A stretch of 64,000 nucleotides of DNA from positions 992,001 through 1,056,000 of the forward strand of contig NZ_CP014945.1 in the NCBI RefSeq assembly GCF_001606025.1. The letters are read 5' to 3'. The notes beneath the pieces were generated by a model. It saw only the letters and a program-made list of their open reading frames with translations. It was not told the origin of the DNA and did not search any database. Below, piece after piece: positions 49,001 through 59,098 of this stretch (its first letter is position 1; every line of letters begins with the position of its first letter). This stretch comes from Psychrobacter alimentarius (GTDB lineage: Bacteria > Pseudomonadota > Gammaproteobacteria > Pseudomonadales > Moraxellaceae). Both the position numbers and the translations under genes were made by a program.

Positions 49001-50158
49001 TCAGTACAAAGGATTTATAGTGATTTCGCGGATTTTTGTATCAGCTACGGGAATTGTAAACAAAAGCTGCCTAGCACTAGCAGCAGCCAAATAGTTTTGT
49101 TTACTCAGTAAATACTCTTCTGGTGTCGCGATAAATTCGCCAATCATACTATTCGCACTATAAACACTGACCTTGAGATTTGGGTAAAGCTGTGCTTTTG
49201 CACTTTGATTATTTAACGTCGCACTTACATCGCTAAAGGTGCTGGCATCATTAACTAGGCTTGAACGGTGATTGGTGTTAACAATTGATAATGCATTTAA
49301 ATCAGCGCTTGGCAAACTACAAGCAGCGATAGAACAGATGGCTTGTAGGCGTTCAGCATAAACTGGATTTTTGACCAGATTTTCTAAATTAAAAATGACA
49401 TATTGGGCAAAAAGTAAGAGAGCCAGTACTGAGCATCCAAGTACCCATAGTAATGAGGCAATTGACTGTTTTTCAGACGTTGGTGAAAATTTTGCTTGAG
49501 ATTTTCTAATATGCTTTTCGGGAATGTTGTTTTCGTCCTTAAGAGGCACACCCATATTCAGCAATAATTGTGATAAATCTGTATCATCTTGCAGTGTCTC
49601 TTCACGCTTATTTTGTTCTTTTAGAAGCTCCTCAAGCCATGCATTGTCTGTTTTTTGATCTACGCTTGCATGAATATCATTAGCTGCTACTGAGCTAATT
49701 GCAGAGGGTGCTATTGACGTATGGTCATTTAATAGAGGTTTCGTAGAGGCGTGGCTGTTTTTATTTGCTGCTTTAGAGGTATTATACGAAGGTGTATTAA
49801 CAGGAGTGGATGCATGACTTGCTTGAGTCAACCATGCATCCATACTGTCTAGTGAGTCATACTCTAACTCGGTATCTGAGGCCTCATCAATATCCATATC
49901 ATCATAAATCAAATCATCAGATGACAATTCTTTTACCAGTTGCCTATTCGTAGACGGCATATTTTGATTGGGTGATTTGGTTTCTGATCGAGTATTAGTA
50001 CGATAGCTAGTATGAGTGACAATAAGATGTTGATTGACCAAAAAACTTTGTTGACACTGCTCACAGTTGACGATGGCATTTACTTTATTTAACTGAGTCT
50101 GCTGTACGTCAAAGCAAGCTTTGCAATGGGGGCATTGAGTTTTTATGGCAGTGGTCAT
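49001..50158 (-). CDS. Zinc-ribbon and DUF3426 membrane protein
   Basis: 385 residues. The N-terminus has an MJ0042-type zinc ribbon (CPHCKACF then CEQCQQSF). A long disordered acidic and Ser/Asn-rich stretch (about 60-215) follows, then one membrane segment (ASLLWVLGCSVLALLLFAQY, about 235-255) and a C-terminal DUF3426 domain. Such proteins lie beside prmA and fis in Pseudomonas. Their function is unknown. ATG 50158 (MTTAIKTQCPHC) is chosen over a longer frame because the zinc ribbon normally begins the protein. Confidence 0.82.
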   Translation of the reverse strand: MTTAIKTQCPHCKACFDVQQTQLNKVNAIVNCEQCQQSFLVNQHLIVTHTSYRTNTRSETKSPNQNMPSTNRQLVKELSSDDLIYDDMDIDEASDTELEYDSLDSMDAWLTQASHASTPVNTPSYNTSKAANKNSHASTKPLLNDHTSIAPSAISSVAANDIHASVDQKTDNAWLEELLKEQNKREETLQDDTDLSQLLLNMGVPLKDENNIPEKHIRKSQAKFSPTSEKQSIASLLWVLGCSVLALLLFAQYVIFNLENLVKNPVYAERLQAICSIAACSLPSADLNALSIVNTNHRSSLVNDASTFSDVSATLNNQSAKAQLYPNLKVSVYSANSMIGEFIATPEEYLLSKQNYLAAASARQLLFTIPVADTKIREITINPLY

Positions 50159-50337
50159 AGGGTCGAATCCAAAAAAGATGGTTATCAATACCGCTCAGCC
50201 ACTTATAAAAACTGCCTATCACGCTCATACTTGCATTCAAACGTACAACAAATTGATGAGTTACAGCTAAAGATAGAGTGGCATCAAACACATAACATTT
50301 GACTACCCTCTATCGTAACAGATGTAATTAAATGTTG

Positions 50338-51264
50338 CTAGCCTGTAAATGTACCAGATAATCGCTGCCAGTGCTGCTCTTCTTGGGCAGTGAAAGCATG
50401 TTTCGGATCAAGTGTAAAATAGGGCTGATAAGCTGCCATGACCTGTTCAGTTTGAGACTCAATCAATCCCGCCAAAACAATACGACCTTTTGGTGCGATT
50501 AAGGTAGAAAAATAAGGCGCTAAGCCAATCAAAGGCTTGGCCAAAATATTGGCAACGATCACATTGACAGGCAAGATATCATGCTCTGAGCAATAATCAG
50601 TGAAGGCTTCTGGCAAAAATGCTTGTAGACGGTCACCCACTTGGTTGCGTGCTGCATTTTGATTGGTGGCCAATACGGCTTGAGGGTCGATATCGACGGC
50701 AAATACGTGACGTGCACCTAATAACAAAGCGGCAATGCCCAAAATACCCGAACCACAACCATAATCGATGACAACTTTATCATTTAAATCTTGTTCTGTT
50801 AGCCAATCAAGACACAAACGAGTGGTGGCATGATAGCCAGTCCCAAAAGCAAGTCCTGGGTCCATAATAATGTTGGTTGCCTCAGGGTTAGGCGGCGTTA
50901 TCCAATTTGGCACAATCCATAAGTTATTGGCACATTCGATAGGATGATAGTTACTCATCCATTCGCGTTCCCAGTCTTTGTCATCAACGGCGCTCAGCCA
51001 AATACGTGTGGCTTGTACTTGCGCGGCAATCTCATGACTCAGCTGCTCAACGGCTTGGCGGCTACCCGTGTCAGTTGTGGCATCGAACAGTCCGGTTAAG
51101 ATGACATCATCCCATAGTGGTGATTCACCAGGTAATGGCTCAAATAAAGGCTGGTCACCTGCGTCGTCTAAAGCGATGGATAATGCCCCTGCTTCTAGTA
51201 GCAGTGCCTCAGCCAAATCGACGTTTGCTTTTTCACATTGTAAATGCAGTTGTTGCCATGCCAT
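50338..51264 (-). CDS. prmA: Ribosomal protein L11 methyltransferase PrmA
   Basis: SAM-dependent methyltransferase that trimethylates ribosomal protein L11. The 308-residue protein has MAWQQLHLQCEKANVDLAEA at the start, MDPGLAFGTGYHATTRLCLDW, the SAM loop VIDYGCGSGILGIAAL, DIDPQAV, and NVIVANILAKPL. An insertion-free match to E. coli PrmA (293). Confidence 0.96.
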   Translation of the reverse strand: MAWQQLHLQCEKANVDLAEALLLEAGALSIALDDAGDQPLFEPLPGESPLWDDVILTGLFDATTDTGSRQAVEQLSHEIAAQVQATRIWLSAVDDKDWEREWMSNYHPIECANNLWIVPNWITPPNPEATNIIMDPGLAFGTGYHATTRLCLDWLTEQDLNDKVVIDYGCGSGILGIAALLLGARHVFAVDIDPQAVLATNQNAARNQVGDRLQAFLPEAFTDYCSEHDILPVNVIVANILAKPLIGLAPYFSTLIAPKGRIVLAGLIESQTEQVMAAYQPYFTLDPKHAFTAQEEQHWQRLSGTFTG

Positions 51265-51392
51265 AACGATAACCTTAAGCTTGAATAAAAATGAATATAG
51301 ATATGTTTTGAGTGAACGATGAACGTACCAAATTTAAAAAATAATAGTATGGTTTTCTTGTCTAGTGCTTGATGGCTCAAGTACTGAATTTA

Positions 51393-52166
51393 TTAGCGTA
51401 AGGCTTGCTTTGCTTCACGTATGACACGCGAATTACCTTGAGCTTGTCCAGACTGCAAGATAATTTGCCACAAGGCTCGCCTACGACTAGAATCTTGCGA
51501 AACCGTAAGCCCGCGTCTAGCCATCGCCTCTGCTTTGCGAGGTTGGTTCTTTTTCAATGCCACTTGCGCCAGATAAAAGTATACGGCAGAAGACTTAGGC
51601 GCTAGGCGCTGTGCACGAGTGAAGCTGTTTTCAGCATTGGTCAGATTGCCAGATTTCAGTTGATTGATGCCAGTTTGCATCAAATTGCGAAATGCTGGCA
51701 GATCACTGTTGTTGCTTGTTGCTCTCTGAGTCCTTTGCTGTGAATTTTTTCTTGCTTGCTCTAGTAACTCGTTGCGTGAGGGTACTATTGGTTCTGAGAT
51801 CATATAATCATCACGAGAAGGAGTGAGGATGATGGTATTAGATGGAATCGATGCGGAGCTAGGTGTATTAAGAACAGGTGTCTCTTGCGTCAAGGGATTT
51901 GATGGTTCAGAAGAACCATCAGACTCAATCGCATAATCGCTTTCATCATCGGCTCTCACGATAGGCGCTTGAGTGACAGGCGTAACCTTTACTGTGGTAA
52001 CGGCTTCTGACACTTGTTCCTGTGATGGTAAGCTGGCTTGTATAGGTGTACTCTGCGCTGTAGTAGACATACTTGGTGCAGTCTGGCAGGCACTCAAACT
52101 TAACATGGCGATCAGTACACCAACTGTCAATGAGGTATTGGCAGTGCTGCTCTTTTTGAGTGGCAT
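51393..52166 (-). CDS. lpoP: TPR lipoprotein, probable PBP1b activator LpoP
   Basis: Outer-membrane lipoprotein of 257 residues. The signal peptide ends in a lipobox (LSAC, Cys at residue 27), followed by a Pro/Ser/Thr-rich linker (about 28-160) and a C-terminal TPR domain (NLTNAENSFTRAQRLAPKSS, KNQPRKAEAMARRGL). LpoP proteins with this build and genomic place beside mrcB are known from P. aeruginosa and Acinetobacter, where they activate PBP1b from the outer membrane. The start is uncertain: ATG 52166 (AGGTG upstream) gives a normal signal peptide, while ATG 52214 has a good AAGGG but a 43-residue leader. mrcB ends 96 bp upstream. Confidence 0.78.
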   Translation of the reverse strand: MPLKKSSTANTSLTVGVLIAMLSLSACQTAPSMSTTAQSTPIQASLPSQEQVSEAVTTVKVTPVTQAPIVRADDESDYAIESDGSSEPSNPLTQETPVLNTPSSASIPSNTIILTPSRDDYMISEPIVPSRNELLEQARKNSQQRTQRATSNNSDLPAFRNLMQTGINQLKSGNLTNAENSFTRAQRLAPKSSAVYFYLAQVALKKNQPRKAEAMARRGLTVSQDSSRRRALWQIILQSGQAQGNSRVIREAKQALR

Positions 52167-52262
52167 TATAAACACCTGCTTAGCTAATACAGTTTGATTG
52201 AGAGATAACATCATGTCGAAACCCTTTATAAGTTTTAAAAACAGTTTTAGCGTCATTGAACT

Positions 52263-54737
52263 CTAAAACCACTCAACGGCACGGTCATACCAAGTATCAG
52301 CACGACTTTCTGCATCATCACCTTCTTGATTGTCAGAGTCAACCGCTTCGCCATTTGGAATCTCCAAACCTTCACGGCGACGTTGCTGGTTGATAGCGCT
52401 TTCCTGATCCTGTCCTTGCATCTGTTCACGATTACGATCTTGTTGATAAAGACCAATTGCACAACTACTGGCCTCTTCTGGCAAATGCGCAGACATTACT
52501 GGTAAGTAGCGAGCATCAGCACAGCGCTCATTCGATAATTTGCCTGAATTGTTTTCAAGCCATAACCATTCGATACCTTCAGGTTCAGGCAGTGCCACAG
52601 GGGTAAGTTTTAAGCGTTTCATATAGTCAACCCAAACTGGTAGGGCACCTGTACCACCGCTCAAACCAATTGGCTTGTTGTCATCACGACCTACCCAAAC
52701 CACACTGACATAGTTGCCACTGTAGCCTGCAAACCAAGCATCGCGGAAATCATTTGTAGTGCCTGTTTTACCCGCCAAGTTTAGATTGCTACCAAGCGAT
52801 TGCGCACGTTTAGCAGAACCCGTTGCAACCACTTGTTGTAACGCATAGTTGGTCAAAAAATTGGTTTCAGGTGGGATGCTACGCTGAGTGTTTAAACCAG
52901 TACGTTGCAAAATGCGACCACGATCATCAATCACAGTACGAATACTATGAATCGGCGTGCGAAAGCCACCCGTCGCAAACACTTGGTAGACGCCAAGCAT
53001 ATCCATTGGGCTAAGATTAACTGAGCCTAATAAAGCAGAAGGATAAGGTGGTATTTTTTCTTTAACCCCCATGCGCTGTAACTGCTTGGCAAAGGTGTCT
53101 ACTCCGAACTCCATACCTAAACGTACGGCACTGTGATTATAGGAGTTTGATAAAGCAGTGGTGAGTGGCACAAAACCATGATCACGATTGTCATAGTTTT
53201 TAGGATTCCACTTGGTACCGTCATTCAAATTCACCGTAATTGGCGAGTCGTCTATTGAGCTGGCCAGATTATAACGACCGCTTTCAAGTGCTGTCATATA
53301 GATAATAGGTTTTAACAACGAGCCCACTTGACGCTTAGCATCGACGGCGCGGTTAAAGCCTGTAAATTCACTACCACTGCCGACCACAGAGACAAGCTCG
53401 CCCGTTTCAGGATTGGCACTTACCAAAGCACCCTGTAGATTTTTGGTTTTACTATTGTTGCGGCGCAACTCCCCAAGCTTTTTATCAACGGCTTTGTCTG
53501 CTGCTAACTGAGCAATAGGATCTAGCGTACTAATGATAATCAGACCTTCGTTTTTGAGATCGTCAGAGTAGTACACAGTGTTTAATTCACGTTTCACGAT
53601 ATCTAGAAAGTCTGGGAATTGACTCTTGCCCTCAACAGGCTTATCAACGATGCCAAGTGATTGCTTCACTGCTTTATCGTAGTCTTCTTGGCTGATTGAA
53701 CCCACTGCCAGCATATTACTAAGGACAATATCACGGCGCGCTTTTGAATCATTTGGATTGCGACGAGGATTATAAATACTTGGACCTTTTGCCATCCCGA
53801 CAAGCATGGCTTGTTGATCCAAACGCAGCTCATTCAAAGGTTTGTCAAAATAGAATTGTGATGCCAAACCAAAACCATTGATCGAGCGATTGCCATTCTG
53901 GCCCAAATAAATCTCATTCAAATAAGTTTGGAGAATCTCATCTTTACTATAGTGCAGTTCAAGTAGCACGGCCATTAAGGCTTCATTGGCTTTACGTTTT
54001 AGGGTGCGGTCAGAATTCAGATAGAAATTTTTAATTAGCTGCTGCGTAATGGTTGAACCACCCTGTCTAGAGCCACCTGAAAAGTTATTGAGAACAGCAC
54101 GTGCAATACCACGTATCGAAACCCCTTTATGCTCATAAAATGCACGGTCTTCCGTGGCTATCAATGCATCGATCAATGGCTGGGGTACTTCATCTAACGA
54201 GACGACCAAGCGATCTTCGTTGCTATCTGGATAGATACCGCCAATATTGACAGGTTCCAAACGAATGATGCCACTTTTAGCAGGTAAAGTGCTTTGAATC
54301 GACTCGATTTTATTACCAGCAATGGTCATTTTAATGACCTGCTCTTTGTCGACATCACTTGAGCTATAAGTAAAGCCACGCGTATGGATAAAATAGGTAT
54401 TGCCTGAGCGATGATAAGTACCCGTGCGATCATAGGACTTATTGCTTTGATAATTTAAAAGCTCAAGCCACGTCTTCATCGTATCTCTATCAACATTCGC
54501 ACCTTGATACAACTCAAGTGGCTGGGAATATACTTTTGCAGGAATGTCCCAGCGCTTACCCTCAAACTTATGGGTAATGGTGCGATCAAGTTTCACTAGA
54601 TATAGTGCCAATAGGACCATACCAGCGATGACGATGATTAATAGAAGACTACTAAATACCAAGCCGCGCTGTTGTGAGGGCAGCGTATGATGAGTAGGCT
54701 TAGAGGAAGGTAATAGCTTGGGATTGGATTTTTGCAC
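52263..54737 (-). CDS. mrcB: Penicillin-binding protein 1B
   Basis: Bifunctional peptidoglycan synthase. The 824-residue protein has a membrane anchor (about 27-48), a UB2H-like domain, a glycosyltransferase with ATEDRAFYEHKGVSIRGIAR and GGSTITQQLIKN, and a transpeptidase with the active serine in GSLLKP (about residue 470), SYN in LSNSYNHSAV, and KTG in GKTGTTNDF (about 654). A C-terminal acidic/Arg tail follows. The start is GTG 54737; the in-frame codons upstream meet a stop before any ATG. The neighbouring lpoP encodes its likely activator. Confidence 0.96.
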   Translation of the reverse strand: MQKSNPKLLPSSKPTHHTLPSQQRGLVFSSLLLIIVIAGMVLLALYLVKLDRTITHKFEGKRWDIPAKVYSQPLELYQGANVDRDTMKTWLELLNYQSNKSYDRTGTYHRSGNTYFIHTRGFTYSSSDVDKEQVIKMTIAGNKIESIQSTLPAKSGIIRLEPVNIGGIYPDSNEDRLVVSLDEVPQPLIDALIATEDRAFYEHKGVSIRGIARAVLNNFSGGSRQGGSTITQQLIKNFYLNSDRTLKRKANEALMAVLLELHYSKDEILQTYLNEIYLGQNGNRSINGFGLASQFYFDKPLNELRLDQQAMLVGMAKGPSIYNPRRNPNDSKARRDIVLSNMLAVGSISQEDYDKAVKQSLGIVDKPVEGKSQFPDFLDIVKRELNTVYYSDDLKNEGLIIISTLDPIAQLAADKAVDKKLGELRRNNSKTKNLQGALVSANPETGELVSVVGSGSEFTGFNRAVDAKRQVGSLLKPIIYMTALESGRYNLASSIDDSPITVNLNDGTKWNPKNYDNRDHGFVPLTTALSNSYNHSAVRLGMEFGVDTFAKQLQRMGVKEKIPPYPSALLGSVNLSPMDMLGVYQVFATGGFRTPIHSIRTVIDDRGRILQRTGLNTQRSIPPETNFLTNYALQQVVATGSAKRAQSLGSNLNLAGKTGTTNDFRDAWFAGYSGNYVSVVWVGRDDNKPIGLSGGTGALPVWVDYMKRLKLTPVALPEPEGIEWLWLENNSGKLSNERCADARYLPVMSAHLPEEASSCAIGLYQQDRNREQMQGQDQESAINQQRRREGLEIPNGEAVDSDNQEGDDAESRADTWYDRAVEWF

Positions 54738-55146
54738 TGATGTCGCACCATTTTTGGATAAAAAACTGCCTCATAATGACGTAAAATGACAAATTTTTCA
54801 ATCTATCATCGTCAATGCAGTCATTCATTGTTAGTAGACTACAAGCAGTTATGCTACTTGCAGCGACGGCTTATAGTATAATCTGTCTCTAAATACTCAT
54901 ATTGGTAATAAATCGTCGGCCGCTTTTAATTGGATTTATGAATGGCATTAAGATAGCAATTTACGACTGCTATCACGATGTATTTTCTATGAATTCGTCA
55001 TTGAGTTTTTATTCTGCGTAAACTAACTGGCATCGATACTATTGCAAACCGCTATATTGGATGGTGTTCAGCACTATCAATAATAGCAAGTTTACTAAGA
55101 ATAAATAGGGTTTGAGAAAACTTATATAAAGGAAGTAAGTGCGATT
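54738..55146. other. Divergent region between mrcB and the copper ATPase
   Basis: 409 bp without a gene. A TATAAT at 54877-54882 on the plus strand has no good -35. Both promoters must be here. GGAAG lies about 11 nt before the ATPase ATG. Confidence 0.45.
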
Positions 55147-57984
55147 ATGTCTAGTACTCCATCACAAGCGGCATCGGGTAGCAGCCATCCTTATGAAGAT
55201 AACTCTATCATCGAAGGCTTGGTACTACCGCTCGCTGGTCACTGTTTTCACTGCGGTGATCCAGTGCCGCAGCCACCCTTTCATGCTGAGATATTAGGCA
55301 AGTCACGTGAAATGTGCTGTATGGGCTGTCAACTGGCCTCACAAAGCATTGTGGAAGCAGGGCTTGAGCAGTATTATCTAGACCGTTCAGAGATTAATCG
55401 CACTGCAAGTCTACCAACCCAATTGAACCGCCTCGAAGTTTATGATCACGATGAAATAAAGTCGCAGTTTGTCTATGCACAAGATGGGCTTTCAGTCGCA
55501 GAGCTGTCCGTCAATAACTTACGCTGTGCTGCTTGCACATGGTTGATTGAATCGCGGCTAGACGAGCTAGATGGTATTCGTCAGTGTCAGGTAAACTTAA
55601 CCAGTCAGCGTATGCGAGTGATTTGGGATGAGAGCAAACTGCCCATCAGTCGTATCTTAGCTGTTATCAATGAAATTGGCTATGAGGCAAAGCCTTATCG
55701 GCAAGATACTCATGAGGCCATGCTGGCACGTCACAATAACCAAATGATACTGCGCCTAGGCATTGCTGCTCTAGGTTCTATGCAAGCCATGATGTATGCG
55801 GTTGCGCTGTATTTTGGCGAGTACAGTGACATGTTGGTTTTTCAACGGGACTTTTTGCGTTGGGTATCCTTATTCGTTAGTACGCCCGTTTTCTTCTATG
55901 CTGCTATTCCTTTTTTTACCTCTGCATGGTCAGCGATTCGCGCGCGTCAAGTCAATATGGATGTGCCCGTCAGCGTTGCTTTAATCATTACTTTCTTTGC
56001 AAGTCTTTATGCCACTGTGACGGGCCAAGGAGAAACCTATTATGATTCAGTCAGTATGTTTGTTTTCTTCTTATTAGCAGGGCGTTACATTGAGCACAAT
56101 GCACGCCTAAAAGCGGCCACAATGGCAAACGATCTGGTGGTGGTTGAACCTGTGCTGGTACAAAAAATTGCTGAAAATAAGGCAGCAGCGCGGCAAATTT
56201 TGCAGCAGTTAGAGCAAAATGTGCTCACGCAAGTGAGTATTGAGAAGAAAAACGCAGATACCAGTAATCCGGTTGATGACTTGGGCGTAAGCGATGCCAA
56301 TTTGCAAAGCACTGCCAGCGTTATGCCAAATTTTATGCAGAGTATGGATGCCAATGTCTATCAAATAACCTCACAGATTGCACAAGATTGGCAGCAAACA
56401 AGGCATCAATCATCAGCTATGTCACAGCCGGACAGTCTGGAAGAAAAACAGATGATGACTGCCCATAGTTTGCAGGTGGGTGACATCATTATGATTGAGG
56501 CGGGCTCTGAGATTATTAGTGACGGCATTCTACTCAGCCCAACCGCAACCGTGTCACAAAGCCTACTAACGGGTGAGGGTGATTTGATTTTAAAGACTCA
56601 AGGAGATTATATTGTTGGCGGTGCGCAAAACGACAGCCAACCCTTTGAGATGTTGATAACAGCGCTACCAGAAGACAGTCAGATTGGCTTGATTGATCGA
56701 CTGATGAACCGAGCCATGAGTGAAAAACCAAAACTTGCACAGCAGGCGGACAAACTGGCACGTTGGTTTGTTGCTCGAATTTTGGTATTGTCCGTTTTGG
56801 TCTTTGTAGGCTGGTACATCGTTGAGCCAAGTCAAGCCATTTGGGCCACGGTCGCAGTCTTGGTGGCAACCTGTCCTTGTGCGCTCTCTTTAGCGACGCC
56901 CATCGCGCTGACAGTGGCTACCAATCGCCTGGCAAGCTATGGATTTTTGACCACGCGTGGCCATACCCTGCAAACGCTTGCCGAAATTACCCATGTAGCG
57001 TTTGACAAAACAGGTACGTTGACTTATGGCAAACCCAATTTGCTCAATATTGAGTTAACCGCTTCTCATAATGAAATAGTGCTTAACTGTACAGATAAGG
57101 ATCGCAATCTCACAACGTCTGCGCAAAAAGACGAAGTGCTAGCAATTGCTGCTGCGCTGGAAGTAGGGAGTCGTCATCCTATTGCCCACGCTTTACTAAC
57201 CGCAGCCTACCAACTGCATTTGCCAGCAACACAAAACTTACAGCATTACCCAGCGGGCGGTGTGGAAGCAATGATCGATGGGATACTTTATCGCATTGGT
57301 CATATAGACTTTGCTCTGGATGGCATAAATAACACTAAAAGCGGTCAAGACCTTAGTATTGATTTGGAGATGCATCGAGCCAGCTCAGCGGTGGTGCTGT
57401 CTTGTCAGCGAAATCAGTCAGCATCTTGGCAAGCGTTGGCCTGTTTCTATTTTAATGACAAAGTACGCGATAGTGCAAAAGCGATGCTTGATACGCTCAA
57501 AGCATCGAATATTGAAGCAGTCATGTTGACAGGCGACCCAAGTCACCAAGCGCTGGTCATGGCCCAAAATTTAGGCATGCAATATGCCTATAATGGCTTA
57601 TCGCCCACTGATAAAGTCAACCATATTCAGCAGTTGCAAGCGAAAGGTGCGGTAGTGCTCATGGTGGGCGATGGTATTAATGATGCGCCAGTATTGGCCG
57701 CCGCCGATGTCTCAACCTCAATTGCAGGTGCAGCAGATTTGGCACAAGTATCTAGTGATAGTATTATTTTAAATGGACAAATCGAAGCCATTACTGCTGC
57801 CAAGCGTATCGCTGATAAAGCTGAACGCATTATCAAACAAAACTTTCGCTGGGCGCTTATCTATAATGGCGTCGTATTGATACCAGCGGCATTAGGTTAT
57901 GTGCCACCATGGCTTGCTGCCATTGGTATGTCACTAAGCTCATTGTTCGTCGTACTAAATGCGCTGCGTTTAAAGCGTGCTTAG
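55147..57984 (+). CDS. ccoI: Copper-translocating P-type ATPase, CcoI/FixI type
   Basis: P1B-type ATPase that exports copper for assembly of cytochrome cbb3 oxidase. The 945-residue protein has an N-terminal cysteine-rich region (CFHCGDPVP, CCMGCQ), one HMA domain (LRCAACTW, about residue 127), eight membrane helices, CPC in ATCPCALSLATP (about 575), and the phosphorylation motif DKTGT (about 620). The double-cysteine N-terminus is specific to the CcoI/FixI group. Between the fourth helix and the A domain (about residues 330-440) lies an extra stretch of roughly 90 residues with low similarity to the family. The ccoNOP genes are not in the window. Confidence 0.88.
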   Translation: MSSTPSQAASGSSHPYEDNSIIEGLVLPLAGHCFHCGDPVPQPPFHAEILGKSREMCCMGCQLASQSIVEAGLEQYYLDRSEINRTASLPTQLNRLEVYDHDEIKSQFVYAQDGLSVAELSVNNLRCAACTWLIESRLDELDGIRQCQVNLTSQRMRVIWDESKLPISRILAVINEIGYEAKPYRQDTHEAMLARHNNQMILRLGIAALGSMQAMMYAVALYFGEYSDMLVFQRDFLRWVSLFVSTPVFFYAAIPFFTSAWSAIRARQVNMDVPVSVALIITFFASLYATVTGQGETYYDSVSMFVFFLLAGRYIEHNARLKAATMANDLVVVEPVLVQKIAENKAAARQILQQLEQNVLTQVSIEKKNADTSNPVDDLGVSDANLQSTASVMPNFMQSMDANVYQITSQIAQDWQQTRHQSSAMSQPDSLEEKQMMTAHSLQVGDIIMIEAGSEIISDGILLSPTATVSQSLLTGEGDLILKTQGDYIVGGAQNDSQPFEMLITALPEDSQIGLIDRLMNRAMSEKPKLAQQADKLARWFVARILVLSVLVFVGWYIVEPSQAIWATVAVLVATCPCALSLATPIALTVATNRLASYGFLTTRGHTLQTLAEITHVAFDKTGTLTYGKPNLLNIELTASHNEIVLNCTDKDRNLTTSAQKDEVLAIAAALEVGSRHPIAHALLTAAYQLHLPATQNLQHYPAGGVEAMIDGILYRIGHIDFALDGINNTKSGQDLSIDLEMHRASSAVVLSCQRNQSASWQALACFYFNDKVRDSAKAMLDTLKASNIEAVMLTGDPSHQALVMAQNLGMQYAYNGLSPTDKVNHIQQLQAKGAVVLMVGDGINDAPVLAAADVSTSIAGAADLAQVSSDSIILNGQIEAITAAKRIADKAERIIKQNFRWALIYNGVVLIPAALGYVPPWLAAIGMSLSSLFVVLNALRLKRA

Positions 57985-58011
57985 ATTGGTAATTGTTTTA
58001 TTCAGCTCAAT

Positions 58012-58044
58012 AAAAAACCGCCTTCGGTAAAAGACGGTTTTTTA
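58012..58044. terminator. Bidirectional terminator, ccoI/BI-1
   Basis: AAAAAACCG(CCTT) pairs with (AAGA)CGGTTTTTT. Lies between convergent genes. Confidence 0.9.
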
Positions 58045-58088
58045 TTGAAAATAGTTTTTTGTTTTAAAGACTGGTGGTAAGTATTAGA

Positions 58089-58811
58089 TTAGTCTTGTAG
58101 ATAGCTTAATAGACGCATAAACTCAATATACATCCATACCAGTGTTGCAAGGATACCAATACTGAATAACCATTCGTAGTCTTCAGAAATACCCATTGCC
58201 ACGCCACGATCGATGTTGTCAAAGTCTAATAAAAGTGTAAAAGAAGCAATGACAATCACGAACAGACTAAAGCCAATGGCAATAGCGCCACCTTCAAACA
58301 AAAACGGTAAGGTTGAGCCAAATGCTAAAGAAAGCACCCACTGTGCGACGTAAACAAGCATAATGGCGATAACGGCTGAGGTCACAATTGAACGGAACTT
58401 TTCGGTGACTTTAACCAAGCCTGAACGATATAGTCCTAGCATCACTGCTGCTGTGACAAAGGTTGCGCACATTGCAGTGACGGGCACTGTTGGATACATT
58501 CTCATAAAGAATAGGGAAATACCGCCCAAAAATATACCTTCTAGCAATGCATAAGGCACTGCCAACGTCTTGGCTTTTTGTGGTTTAAAGGTGATCACAA
58601 GGGCGAGAACAAATGCAGCAATCATGCTACCAAAAGCTGCCATTGTAATAAAACCCTGCGATAGCCCTGCCATAAGGGCATAAAAGAAAAAGCCTACACC
58701 AGTGATAGCAGATAAGCCAAGTAACAGACTGGTCTTTTGAATCACACCCTTGACCGTCATTGGATTACCGCCGATCGCAAGTTCTGCACGACTGACAATA
58801 GGATTGGCCAT
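58089..58811 (-). CDS. Bax inhibitor-1/YccA family membrane protein
   Basis: 240 residues with about seven membrane helices and the short N-terminal MANPIVSRAELA. VPYALLEGIFLGGISLFFMR and EDYEWLFSIGILATLVWMYI match the BaxI_1 group of bacterial BI-1 homologues. Related proteins are proton-sensitive channels or modulate FtsH; the role of this one is unknown. AAGGA lies about 7 nt before the ATG. Confidence 0.85.
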   Translation of the reverse strand: MANPIVSRAELAIGGNPMTVKGVIQKTSLLLGLSAITGVGFFFYALMAGLSQGFITMAAFGSMIAAFVLALVITFKPQKAKTLAVPYALLEGIFLGGISLFFMRMYPTVPVTAMCATFVTAAVMLGLYRSGLVKVTEKFRSIVTSAVIAIMLVYVAQWVLSLAFGSTLPFLFEGGAIAIGFSLFVIVIASFTLLLDFDNIDRGVAMGISEDYEWLFSIGILATLVWMYIEFMRLLSYLQD

Positions 58812-59098
58812 ACATGTATCCTTAATAATAAATTATATAAATATCAGTTACTTTAGCAAAACCGCCATTATTGTCAACTGTGTTTGCGTGACAACAGTCT
58901 GAGTTTGAGCATAACTTTACATCGTGTACTGATTGAAAAAATGCTGCACCGCTCAATCTACCGACCCAAAGAGTGAGTGAGGCGACTCTTGTGAACCAGA
59001 TTACGACAGTTAACAAGGATAATTCATAAACGTGCTAGTCTAAGCGTTCATTTATCGCTATCATTGCTCTGTAATTTACCGTTATACCGAGTCGTTTT

